Assembly: GCA_016235595.1 (NCBI GenBank)
Contig: JACRJX010000015.1
Span: forward strand, 186,001-250,000
Length of the DNA: 64,000 bases
Reading direction: 5' to 3'
Source of the DNA: Verrucomicrobiota bacterium
GTDB lineage: Bacteria; Verrucomicrobiota; Verrucomicrobiia; CAIQCK01
Position numbers and translations under genes: made by a program. This document shows positions 34,589 to 43,274 of the stretch, piece after piece. Every line of letters begins with the position of its first letter. Positions within the stretch are counted from its first letter, which is position 1. Under the pieces are notes generated by a model that ran no database searches, was not told the DNA's origin, and saw only the letters and a program-made list of their open reading frames with translations.

Positions 34589-37153
34589 ATGATACCGCAA
34601 TTGAATCCCCGTTCCTCCGTTGCCCGTTTCGCCCTTGTCGCCATGACGCTGCTCGCCGTCGCGACGGCCGCGCGCGCGGAAGAAATGTTTCCATTCGTCA
34701 TGCCCGGGCTGGAACCGAACCGCGGTGTCACTGACATGTCGTGGCTCAACGATATGCCTGCCGGCCAAAATGGTTTCGTTCGCACCAAGGACGGTCATTT
34801 TGTGGACGGCCGCGGCAAGCGCATCAAGTTCCTTGCCACCAACTTCACCTTCGGCAGCGCGTTCCCCGACCATGACACTGCCGACAAACTCGCTGCGCGG
34901 CTGGCCAGTCTTGGCATCAACTGCATCCGGTTTCACCACATGGACAACCAGACCGCGCCTCGCGGCATCTGGAAGAACGGCACGCCGAAGAAGAACGAGT
35001 TCGATCCCGACCAGCTCGACCGGCTTGACTACTTCATCGCGGCGCTGAAGAAGCACGGCGTCTACGCCAACATCAACCTCCATGTCTCGCGCAACTACTG
35101 GGAAGGAGAGGATTTCCCTGACGGTCTCGCCAACGACCGTGAGCGGCGCGAGAAACTGCCGCATTATGGCAAGGGACTCGACAAGATCAACGACCAGATG
35201 ATCCGGATGCAGCGTGAGTATGCCCGCGCGTTGCTGACGCACGTCAACCCCTACACCAAGACCGCCTATGCCGCTGAGCCGTGCGTTGCCATCGTCGAGA
35301 TCAACAATGAGAACTCGCTGCTCCAACTCAAGGTGCCCGCCTTGCCCGATTACTATCGGGATGATGTGCTCAAGAAATGGAACGCGTGGCTCAAAGCCCG
35401 CTACGGTTCGGCGGAGAAACTTCTGGCGGCATGGGGCGGGCGCGAGGAATTGGGCGCGGACCTCCTGCCCGGCAAGTGCTCGACCCAGGGCGGTGAGAAC
35501 TTTCAGATTTCCAAGGACGCCTCCGGCGAAACGCGCGTTGTCGTCAAGAAACTGCCGGCGATCAGCTGGCACGCGCAACTTCACTGGACCGGCCTGACGT
35601 TGGAGGAAGGCAAACTCCATACCGTGGAATTCTCCGCCCGCTCCGACGTGCCGCGCAAACTGCCGTTGAGCGTGCGGCTCCAAAAAACCGACTGGCACAA
35701 CTGCGGCCTGAACGAGGACGCCGAACTGACGCCGCAGTGGAAGAACTTCAGCTTCACCTTCCGCGCCGCGCGCGTTGAGCCGGGTTCGGTGCGGTTCGAT
35801 TTTGTGATCGGTGATGGGCCGGTTGGCGAGTTTCGTTTGAAAGACCTGACGCTGCGTCCCGGCGGCTCGCTCGGCCTCAGGGCGGGCGAGTCACTCGACA
35901 ACGGCACCGTCGGCGCGCCGCGCGCCTTGGTGCCAACCCCGCGCGGACTGGACTGGACGCGGTTTCTCGCAGAGACCGAGCGCGCCTACACCGACGGGAT
36001 GCGCACGTTTCTGAAGAAAGAGCTTGGCGTTCGCGCCAACATCATTGATACGCAGGCGAGCTACGGTGAGATCGCCGGCACCTACCGCGAGTCGTTCAAC
36101 GACTACGTGGACATGCACGCCTACTGGCAGCATCCACGCTTCCCCCGGCGGCCGTGGGATCCCAAAGACTGGCTGATCCCCAACACACCGATGGTCGCCG
36201 CAAAGGACACTGGCAATTTCGCGCGGCTGGCGGCTCATCGCGTCACCGGCAAAGCGTTCACCGTCAGCGAATACGACCATCCCGCGCCGAGCCACTACGC
36301 GGCCGAGATGTTCCCGATGATCGCCAGTTTCGCCGCGATGCAGGACTGGGATGGTTTCTTCCAGTTCGACTGGGGCGGCACCAACGGGGCCGACGGCAAA
36401 ATCAACGGCTATTTCTCGCTTCAGCAACATCCGGGCAAGCTCGCGTTCCTGCCAGCCGCCGCGCTGATGTTCCGGCTCGGCGAGGTCGCGCCGGCGCGCG
36501 GTGCGATGCGGCTGAGCATCCCCGCCGATGAGGTGGTGAGACTGACGTCGGAGAACATTTCGATGACCGCTGCATGGAAGAAAGCCGGTGTCGAGATGGA
36601 CGAGTTGCTCAAGCGCCGCGCCAGTGTGAGTTTCTCAGGCAGCGGCGAACCTGCCGTTGCGCGTCAGGGCCGGGCGGGTTCGCAGCTCGGGTGGGACGCC
36701 GACGCTGCGCTCTACACGGTGGATGCGCCCGCCGCAAAGGCGGTCGTGGGCCGCTGCACGGGCAAAACGACGAAACTCGGTGGCGCGGAGTTCGCGGTGA
36801 AGACGAACGCGCGTGATTTCGCCGTGCTGACGCTCAACACGGCGGATGGCAAACCGCTCGCGCAATCGCGCCGGTTGTTGCTGGTGGCGGCGGGCAACGT
36901 TGAGAACACCGGCATGGGATGGAATGATGAACACACCACCGTCAGCAACAAATGGGGCAGTGCGCCGACGGTTTGCGAAGGCATCGGCGCGAAGGTGACG
37001 CTCGACACGAAGCTGAAGACGGCCAAGGTGTTCGCCCTCGACGGCTCCGGCGCTCGCGGCGGCGAAGTTCCCTCGATGCTCGCTGATGGCCGGCTCAGCT
37101 TCGAGATCGGTCCGCAGTTCAAGACGCTGTGGTATGAAATCGCCGCAGAGTGA
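34589..37153 (+). CDS. Secreted GH5-like glycoside hydrolase with inserted carbohydrate-binding-type domain
   Basis: A signal peptide ends near Ala30 (VATAARA). The catalytic barrel resembles GH5/clan A: FHHMDN, acid/base candidate Glu241 in EINNENS, and nucleophile candidate Glu561 in TVSEYDHP. Between them, at about residues 290-420, lies a beta-rich insertion (HTVEFSARSDVPRKLPLSVR, then WKNFSFTFRAARVEPGSVRF) like a CBM4/9 module. The C-terminal 200 residues are beta-rich and unassigned. The next gene starts within its last 20 bp. Confidence 0.75.
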   Translation: MIPQLNPRSSVARFALVAMTLLAVATAARAEEMFPFVMPGLEPNRGVTDMSWLNDMPAGQNGFVRTKDGHFVDGRGKRIKFLATNFTFGSAFPDHDTADKLAARLASLGINCIRFHHMDNQTAPRGIWKNGTPKKNEFDPDQLDRLDYFIAALKKHGVYANINLHVSRNYWEGEDFPDGLANDRERREKLPHYGKGLDKINDQMIRMQREYARALLTHVNPYTKTAYAAEPCVAIVEINNENSLLQLKVPALPDYYRDDVLKKWNAWLKARYGSAEKLLAAWGGREELGADLLPGKCSTQGGENFQISKDASGETRVVVKKLPAISWHAQLHWTGLTLEEGKLHTVEFSARSDVPRKLPLSVRLQKTDWHNCGLNEDAELTPQWKNFSFTFRAARVEPGSVRFDFVIGDGPVGEFRLKDLTLRPGGSLGLRAGESLDNGTVGAPRALVPTPRGLDWTRFLAETERAYTDGMRTFLKKELGVRANIIDTQASYGEIAGTYRESFNDYVDMHAYWQHPRFPRRPWDPKDWLIPNTPMVAAKDTGNFARLAAHRVTGKAFTVSEYDHPAPSHYAAEMFPMIASFAAMQDWDGFFQFDWGGTNGADGKINGYFSLQQHPGKLAFLPAAALMFRLGEVAPARGAMRLSIPADEVVRLTSENISMTAAWKKAGVEMDELLKRRASVSFSGSGEPAVARQGRAGSQLGWDADAALYTVDAPAAKAVVGRCTGKTTKLGGAEFAVKTNARDFAVLTLNTADGKPLAQSRRLLLVAAGNVENTGMGWNDEHTTVSNKWGSAPTVCEGIGAKVTLDTKLKTAKVFALDGSGARGGEVPSMLADGRLSFEIGPQFKTLWYEIAAE

Positions 37154-38039
37154 GCCTATCTACATCGGAACGGCGGGATGGAGTTATCCGGACTGGGAGA
37201 ACGTTGTCTATCCGAAGGGCAATCCGGGTGATCGGCTGCGGACGGTGGCGCAATACCTCGGCTGCGTGGAGGTGGACGCGTCATTCTACCGGCCGCTGGA
37301 GCCGCGCGTGACGGAAAGCTGGCTGAAGAAACTCGCCGACCTTCCCGACTTCCACCTCCTTGCCAAGGCGTGGCAGAGGTTCACACACGAGCGGCAAACG
37401 CCTTGGACGCGTGACGACTTGCAGTTCGGCACGCGCGGGTTGGAGCCGTTGCGCGCGGCGGGGAGGCTCGACGCGCTGCTGTTTCAATTCCCGTGGTCTT
37501 TCCGAAATGATGCTGCGAATCGCGACTGGCTATTGCGGCTGGCGGGCGATTTCGCCGGCTGGCCGGTGGCGGTGGAGGTTCGGCACGATTCGTGGCGCAC
37601 CGATGAGGCGATGGAGTTTTTCCGCGAGCGGCACATCACATTCTGCGGGATAGACCAGCCGGCGCTGGAGCATTGTATCGGGATGCTGACGCGCGCGACG
37701 ACCGACATGGGCTACGTCCGGCTCCACGGCCGCAACGCCGCCAACTGGTTCCGTCGCGAGCAGGAAATCTACGGCGGTCGATACGATTACCTCTACTCGG
37801 ACATGGAACTGGGGGAGTTGCTCGTGAAGATCAAGCAGGTGGCCAGCCAGACGAAGAAAACGTTCGTAGTGTTCAACAACCACCGCGACGCGAAAGCATT
37901 CGCCAACGCGCTGGAGATGCAGGGGCGTTTGACAGAGGACGCGGCAGCGGTGAAAGCGCCTGCGTCGCTGTTGGCACGCTATCCCGCGTTGCGCGGTCGA
38001 GTCACAGCGGATGGTGACGAGCAGTTGCCGCTGGTCTGA
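37134..38039 (+). CDS. DUF72 (YecE-like) family protein
   Basis: This TIM-barrel-type DUF72 protein of 301 residues has the N-terminal signature YIGTAGWSYPDWENVVYP. Later come VEVRHDSWRTDEAMEF and YVRLHGRNAANWF. The family is widespread and biochemically uncharacterised. ATG 37134 overlaps the end of the preceding glycosidase gene by 20 bp in another frame, suggesting coupled translation. Confidence 0.88.
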   Translation: MKSPQSEPIYIGTAGWSYPDWENVVYPKGNPGDRLRTVAQYLGCVEVDASFYRPLEPRVTESWLKKLADLPDFHLLAKAWQRFTHERQTPWTRDDLQFGTRGLEPLRAAGRLDALLFQFPWSFRNDAANRDWLLRLAGDFAGWPVAVEVRHDSWRTDEAMEFFRERHITFCGIDQPALEHCIGMLTRATTDMGYVRLHGRNAANWFRREQEIYGGRYDYLYSDMELGELLVKIKQVASQTKKTFVVFNNHRDAKAFANALEMQGRLTEDAAAVKAPASLLARYPALRGRVTADGDEQLPLV

Positions 38040-38059
38040 GCGCCTGTAATTTCAACGCT

Positions 38060-38887
38060 TCAGGCGGGTCGGCGTTTTCTTCCGACAACGGTATGGGCCG
38101 TCAGCGACACCTTGAAACAGCCATTGACGGTTCGCTCGATCTGTTCCTCGATCCAGATGCAACCTTGGGGTGCGGAGATGAGGTCTACTTCCACTGCCTT
38201 CTGAACTGTAGCCCGCAGGTTATACACTTTGTCCGCCATTTCAAAATCCGTGATGACAGACGTTCCGGAACGAATGATCACATCCGATAGGCCGGCGGTG
38301 CGAAAATGGTCCGGCAAATCCCGGCCAATCCTGCTGTTGGTGAAGGAATCGCACCAGCAACGTTCAACGGTTCGCGTCATCTCAACCGCTTCAGATGCAA
38401 TCGCAAATGTTCCCCAGTCATTGTCATACGCCAGAAGCAGGCCGTTGGGTTCAAGGACGCGGACCAGTTCGGCTATGGCTTGTTGCGGCTCGCAAATGTG
38501 TTGAAGCACGCGGTCAATCCGGCATCGCGCAAAGGAATGACTCGCAAAGGGCAGCGCCTTGATGTCCCCGGCCAGAAACTCGACCGGCAATCGCGCGGTG
38601 CGGTTGCGTAACCGGGCTTTATGGATCATGGCGGTGCTGGCATCCACGCCTACAACCTTTCCCCCGGGCATGATCCGTTCGGCCATTCGGAAGGCGTCGT
38701 CACCCAGCCCGCAACCGGCTTCCAGCACCGTTTGCCCGGGGTGGAGTTCCAACAACGCGTAGCTTCTTGTCTTGTATTCCCTGTAATAAGGCAGCGAGTC
38801 CAGCAACGTCAGGCACTCGAAATACGCATCCTGATTCTGCGCGCCGTCAACATCCTTGAAACCTGTCGAAAGATATTCAGTTTCCAT
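38060..38887 (-). CDS. Class I SAM-dependent methyltransferase
   Basis: The protein of 275 residues has motif I VLEAGCGLGDDAFRMAE, an acidic loop GVDASTAMI and motif IV-like region RIDRVLQHICEPQQAIAELV, typical of UbiE-like class I methyltransferases. The substrate is unknown. It converges on the DUF72 gene 20 bp away. The sequence is less GC-rich than its left neighbours. A 97-bp gap without features separates it from the next minus-strand gene. Confidence 0.85.
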   Translation of the reverse strand: METEYLSTGFKDVDGAQNQDAYFECLTLLDSLPYYREYKTRSYALLELHPGQTVLEAGCGLGDDAFRMAERIMPGGKVVGVDASTAMIHKARLRNRTARLPVEFLAGDIKALPFASHSFARCRIDRVLQHICEPQQAIAELVRVLEPNGLLLAYDNDWGTFAIASEAVEMTRTVERCWCDSFTNSRIGRDLPDHFRTAGLSDVIIRSGTSVITDFEMADKVYNLRATVQKAVEVDLISAPQGCIWIEEQIERTVNGCFKVSLTAHTVVGRKRRPA

Positions 38888-38984
38888 CCGATGAATCCCA
38901 AGAACTGAACGAGCATGCCCGTGACCCTGCCATGGTCACAAGGCAAATGATTCGTCTACCAAATACCCCGGTCCTGCCCGGAGT

Positions 38985-40781
38985 TTACTTGATGACGACA
39001 TAACTCATGGACTTGACGACCTTCCCTTTCCAGTCAAAGTCGGAATCGGAGTAGTTGGTGATGATGTTCGTTCCGTCCGAGAAGGTTGACTTGAAGACGT
39101 CCTTCGCGACGCTGTCGTGGGAATCGAGGAACTCCAACTGCAGGTGGCGCAGTTTCTCAAACTCCACGAACCCTTTCTTGATGCTTGCGACGGAACTTTT
39201 CAATTCCTCATCCGAACCGCAGACAAGATCCACCTCGCCCATGGAGTTCGAACCCGAGGATTGGAACTTTGAATAGTAATAGAAATGCGGGCGTCCGCCG
39301 AATTCGATCACCTTTAGATGAGTCAGCGAATCCTTGATCGTGTAGTTGATCGAGGAGCGGAAGGGACTGTTCAAGACGATGCCGTTATAAACGAGGTGCC
39401 AGAACGGAACGTATCGCTCGATCAGCGGATTCAGTTTTCCGCCCGGTTTGTAGAACGTGATGCACAGGGCGGAATCAAGGTTGCCCACAAAATAGTCGAA
39501 GCCGCCTTCAGAGCTGGCGCCGCCGAAGGCTTTTTTCGTATCGGCGAAAATCCTGTCCGCCCAATTCGCATATTGCTGTTTTGTCAGCGGATGTTCCTTC
39601 GAATAACAGGTGCGTGGATTGACGGTGGACAGGACGTCAATGTAATGGACGCCGCGAAAACCGAGTTCGCGGAGATTCGTGAAATCATCCCGGACGAACC
39701 GCTTGTAGATCGGTTCCAGGCAGGTCTCGTACATGTTGCCGCCGCCCCAGGTTGTGTACTGCCTGAAGTGTCCGTCCTTCCCGACAAGAAGATAGTGCTC
39801 ATCCCAACATCCACCGATGGCCGCGGCCCGGTAGGCGTCGGAGTTGTTCGTATGGCAGGTGATCTGGAATCCTTCCTTCTGCGCCTTCTTGATGGTTTCC
39901 CTGAGTCTGGCCTCTCCGCCCAGCCGTTCGTCAGCCGGGAATATCTGCGGATAACGGCCGTCATGGCCGCCGATGTTCCAGCCGACCAGACAGAATTCCG
40001 CCTTGTTGATTCCCTGCCGCTTGAACTCGTCGATGATCTGGTTCATCCGCTCAAACGTCACGACTGCTTTCAACGGCGGTTCGTTCTCCGCAGTCTGCTC
40101 CGGAACAGGGGAGGGGACCGGCTTCCATCCCATTCGGACGCGGATCTCCATCGCTTGGGCGGCATAGGCCAGCTCAGGATTGCCTTTGATGCGCTCCTTC
40201 AGAGGACGGCAGGCTCCGCGTTCGAGTTGGTACTTGCGGTAGACTTTCGCCATGTCGGAATAGGTCGCTGTCTTATCCAGCAGGTGGAACTCAATTCCGA
40301 AATCCTCGTACACATCATCGCCGTTGATGTTGTAACGCGGGAAGATGGTATAGACCCCTTTCTGGTATCTCGCGTGATGGGCTGCTTCATATCGCATCCC
40401 GGTCATGATCGCCGTCATCGCTCCCCGCGGCGTCTTGACGCCCCAGATGGGCATCACCACGTAGCTGTTCTTGTATTCAGCGTCTTTAGCCAGCTTCTTG
40501 AACGTCCCGTACATTCCCGAACAGAAAACGTAGAACCCGTCCTCGCCCGCCTTCGCCGTCGCGTAAGGATGATGGACTTCAAGAGTCAGCAGTCCTTTCG
40601 GAACAGAATCTTTTGGGATCACCAGCTTCTGGACGTTCCCTTCCTCTTTCAAGGGAAGCATCCGCGTCTCGAGTGTTTTGTCCGCCTTCTGGATGACCAC
40701 TTTGACCTCAAGAGCGTCCGCGGCCAGGACAGAAACAAGGAACATGGAAAAACACGACACGGAGAAAAAGAAACGTTTCAT
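38985..40781 (-). CDS. Secreted DUF5696-like putative glycoside hydrolase
   Basis: A signal peptide (MKRFFFSVSCFSMFLVSVLA) precedes about 580 residues with ERMNQIIDEFKRQGINKAEF, LVGWNIGGHDGRYPQIFP, FRGVHYIDVLSTVNPRTC and SEGGFDYFVGNLDS. These fit a TIM-barrel glycosidase of the DUF5696/GH101-like type, with an N-terminal beta domain. Catalytic residues are not assigned with confidence. Codon usage and base composition are visibly AT-richer than in the left neighbours, suggesting transfer. A very long antisense frame covers it but is not credible. Confidence 0.65.
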   Translation of the reverse strand: MKRFFFSVSCFSMFLVSVLAADALEVKVVIQKADKTLETRMLPLKEEGNVQKLVIPKDSVPKGLLTLEVHHPYATAKAGEDGFYVFCSGMYGTFKKLAKDAEYKNSYVVMPIWGVKTPRGAMTAIMTGMRYEAAHHARYQKGVYTIFPRYNINGDDVYEDFGIEFHLLDKTATYSDMAKVYRKYQLERGACRPLKERIKGNPELAYAAQAMEIRVRMGWKPVPSPVPEQTAENEPPLKAVVTFERMNQIIDEFKRQGINKAEFCLVGWNIGGHDGRYPQIFPADERLGGEARLRETIKKAQKEGFQITCHTNNSDAYRAAAIGGCWDEHYLLVGKDGHFRQYTTWGGGNMYETCLEPIYKRFVRDDFTNLRELGFRGVHYIDVLSTVNPRTCYSKEHPLTKQQYANWADRIFADTKKAFGGASSEGGFDYFVGNLDSALCITFYKPGGKLNPLIERYVPFWHLVYNGIVLNSPFRSSINYTIKDSLTHLKVIEFGGRPHFYYYSKFQSSGSNSMGEVDLVCGSDEELKSSVASIKKGFVEFEKLRHLQLEFLDSHDSVAKDVFKSTFSDGTNIITNYSDSDFDWKGKVVKSMSYVVIK

Positions 40782-40856
40782 ATCAAAATGGACTGCGCTG
40801 CCTGCACTGGTGTCGGCAGGACGCGAACTGGAACACGTGGTTCTTGCCGGACTCAG

Positions 40857-41870
40857 TTACTTCAATTGGAGGTCGGTGGGCTTCATGCCTTTGACGAACT
40901 TGCCGAAGCCGAAAGGCGGTTGGTACTGACCAACAAGCTCCACGCTGCTGTTGGCAGAGATTTTATCTTCGAGGCCGAGCGCCCAGTAGCAAGCGTTGAC
41001 GAGGAGGCGGCGGAAACCCTCGCTCTGGAGGTCCGCGGCGCAGCCCATCGTCGTTGTGACGATCTTCGAAGTCTTGCCCGCTTCGCCGGTGTAGTTGCGC
41101 AGCCAGACCACCGGTTGCATGGGGTTGTTCTTCTCGCATTTATCCGTCGGCTTCTGTTTGCCGACGACCGGCGGGTCTGTCGGCTTCATGCCGGTCAACA
41201 CCTGGCCGCGCATGATGATGTTGCAGTCCGCGGGCGGATTAGCGGTGTAAACGTCCGTCGGCCCGAACACCTGCGTCACGCCGCGCAAAATGGGATGGTC
41301 CTTCGCCGACGGTTCAACGACGCCGAGCGTGGCTTCATGAGCGTGCCAGCCGTGATGCGCCACCCACGTCTCGCCGAGCACCTGCCGGCCGAAACCGCCG
41401 GGCCACTCTTTGTTCTTCCAATCAAACTTCGCGTAGGCGCTCTTGCTGTCCTTGCTGTAGGCGAACGCGTGCGTGGAGGTTCGCAACGCGAGGATCGGCT
41501 TGCCGGCGTTCAGGTAGTCCACGAAGTGTTTCATCTGCTCGTCGGGCAGTTCGCGGAAGCGGAGGGACATCACGCACATGTCAGCGGTGTCGAGCGCCTC
41601 GATGCCGGGGATGTTGTTCTTGACGGTCGGGTCAATCTCTCCGGTCTTCGGGTCGATGGAATAAAGCACAGTGCATTTGAAACCGTGGTGCACGGCGAGG
41701 ATGCGGCCGAGAAGGGTCATGGCTTCCTCGGAACGGTATTCCTCGTCGCCGGAGAGCAGGACGACGTGCTTGCCCTTGCCGGGACCGTCCTTGCCTTCGT
41801 AAACGACGCCAGCAGCCGTCGCGGTGACAGCGATGGCCAACATAGTCAACAACAGGGTCACGAGTTTCAT
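40857..41870 (-). CDS. Secreted ThuA-domain protein
   Basis: A signal peptide (MKLVTLLLTMLAIAVTATAA) precedes a ThuA/GATase-like fold: HVVLLSGDEEYRSEEAM, DMCVMSLRFRELPDEQM and ALRTSTHAFAY. ThuA-type proteins occur in sugar-utilisation clusters and in many PVC secreted proteins; their activity is unclear. The C-terminus shows a typical GCAADLQSEGFRRLLVNACY ending. It is 75 bp downstream of the putative glycosidase on the same strand and 33 bp after the PQQ protein. Confidence 0.85.
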   Translation of the reverse strand: MKLVTLLLTMLAIAVTATAAGVVYEGKDGPGKGKHVVLLSGDEEYRSEEAMTLLGRILAVHHGFKCTVLYSIDPKTGEIDPTVKNNIPGIEALDTADMCVMSLRFRELPDEQMKHFVDYLNAGKPILALRTSTHAFAYSKDSKSAYAKFDWKNKEWPGGFGRQVLGETWVAHHGWHAHEATLGVVEPSAKDHPILRGVTQVFGPTDVYTANPPADCNIIMRGQVLTGMKPTDPPVVGKQKPTDKCEKNNPMQPVVWLRNYTGEAGKTSKIVTTTMGCAADLQSEGFRRLLVNACYWALGLEDKISANSSVELVGQYQPPFGFGKFVKGMKPTDLQLK

Positions 41871-41903
41871 GTTCTTTCCTTTCGTTTGAAATCAACCTGC
41901 CGC

Positions 41904-43184
41904 TCAGCGCTTCTCTCCGCCGAGGCAGAACAGATGTCGCTCCGTCCGCAGGAACATCCGTCCGCCGGAAACCGCCGGCGTGGCATGGGCGGTTTCGCCC
42001 AGCGGGAAGCGGAACAGTTCCTTGAAGTGATCAGGCGAGGCCTCGATCACGACCACCTCGCCGTCACGCGACACATTGAACACGCGGCCATCCACCCAGA
42101 TGGGCGAGGCGAAGAAGCCTTCCTTGGTGGCGGCGTCGGCCTTGGTGCGTTGCTGCCAGCGCACTTCGCCGGTGGTGATCGTGATGCACGAGATGAGGCC
42201 TTGATCGGTCCAGAGATAGGCCACGTCGCCGACCGCCAGGCTGGTCGGCACATACGGCGCTGCGGGCTTCTTGATGCGGTAAGCCTCCTTTGCCTTCACG
42301 CCCTTGGTTGGATCGCCCGGCCGGATGGCCGTGATGTACATGCCAACACCTCCGCCGCCACAGGTGCCGAAGACCATCCCTGCCGCTTCGGAAATGAAGG
42401 GCGAGCTGACGCTGCGCGCGCTGAGCACCTCGCATTCCCAAAGCACCTTGCCGTTATCAGGATCGATCCCCGATATGCCGTGAGCCCTGCTGTTGAACAC
42501 CAGGAAGGGCTTGCCGTTCTTCGGGTGGAACATGCAGGGCACCGAATAGGCCGACATCTGGTCGCCGCCCTTGCGTGGCGTCTGCCAGAGCGTCTTGCCG
42601 GTCTTGGCGTCCACCGCGATCAGGAAGCTCACGCCGTCCTGCTCATTGCCGAGAATGACGCGGCCATCGTAAAGAACCGGCGACACGGCCGGGCCGTGCT
42701 GGCTGATGAACGGACCGAGGTCGCGTTCCCAGACCGTTTTGCCCGCGTGGTCTAACGCAGCCAGCATGAAATGCTCCGGCGTGCCCCAACTCATATAGAC
42801 CCGCTCTGCATCCACCGCTGGCGTTGCCGAGGCGAAACTATTGAGCGCGTTCTTCTGGAATGGCGCCAGTGGAAAATCACGCTGCCAGAGTTTGCTGCCG
42901 TTGACGGCGTTGAAGCAGAGTGCATGGAACCCACCCGGCGCGACAGGCTCGGCGCTCGTGATAAACACGCGCTCGCCCCAGACCACCGGCGACGAATGCC
43001 CCTTGCCCGGCAGTTCGATCTTCCATTGGAAATCCTTCTCTGTCCACTTCGTCGGAATCGTCTTGCAGGGGCTGATCCCCATGCCGTTTGGCCCGCGAAA
43101 CCGCGTCCATTCTTGCGCTGAACCAAGCGAGGCGACCGTGAGCAAAACCAGAAATGACAGCAGCAAACCGTGGCGAGTCTTCAT
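41904..43184 (-). CDS. Secreted PQQ-like beta-propeller protein
   Basis: A signal peptide (MKTRHGLLLSFLVLLTVASL) is followed by QEWTRFRGPNGMGISPCKTI, a start typical of PQQ-binding-like (pyrrolo-quinoline quinone) repeat proteins in planctomycetes and verrucomicrobia. Blade motifs follow: GKTVWERD, GKTLWQTP, GKVLWECE and GEVRWQQR. No dehydrogenase catalytic residues are apparent, so it is likely a binding propeller. ATG 43184 is used because the six codons before it add a non-signal stretch. Confidence 0.82.
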   Translation of the reverse strand: MKTRHGLLLSFLVLLTVASLGSAQEWTRFRGPNGMGISPCKTIPTKWTEKDFQWKIELPGKGHSSPVVWGERVFITSAEPVAPGGFHALCFNAVNGSKLWQRDFPLAPFQKNALNSFASATPAVDAERVYMSWGTPEHFMLAALDHAGKTVWERDLGPFISQHGPAVSPVLYDGRVILGNEQDGVSFLIAVDAKTGKTLWQTPRKGGDQMSAYSVPCMFHPKNGKPFLVFNSRAHGISGIDPDNGKVLWECEVLSARSVSSPFISEAAGMVFGTCGGGGVGMYITAIRPGDPTKGVKAKEAYRIKKPAAPYVPTSLAVGDVAYLWTDQGLISCITITTGEVRWQQRTKADAATKEGFFASPIWVDGRVFNVSRDGEVVVIEASPDHFKELFRFPLGETAHATPAVSGGRMFLRTERHLFCLGGEKR

Positions 43185-43274
43185 AGCATTCAGTTCAAAC
43201 ATTCCGTCAGCGGACCAGGCAGTAGTGTAGCGAACGCGGCGAAATTGGAAAGAGTTTAGCGCGCAAAGATAATG

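Noticed and set aside
39318..42755. 1145-residue plus-strand open frame
   Set aside because: It spans the antisense of three convincing minus-strand genes with signal peptides (putative glycosidase, ThuA, PQQ propeller) and shows no domain.
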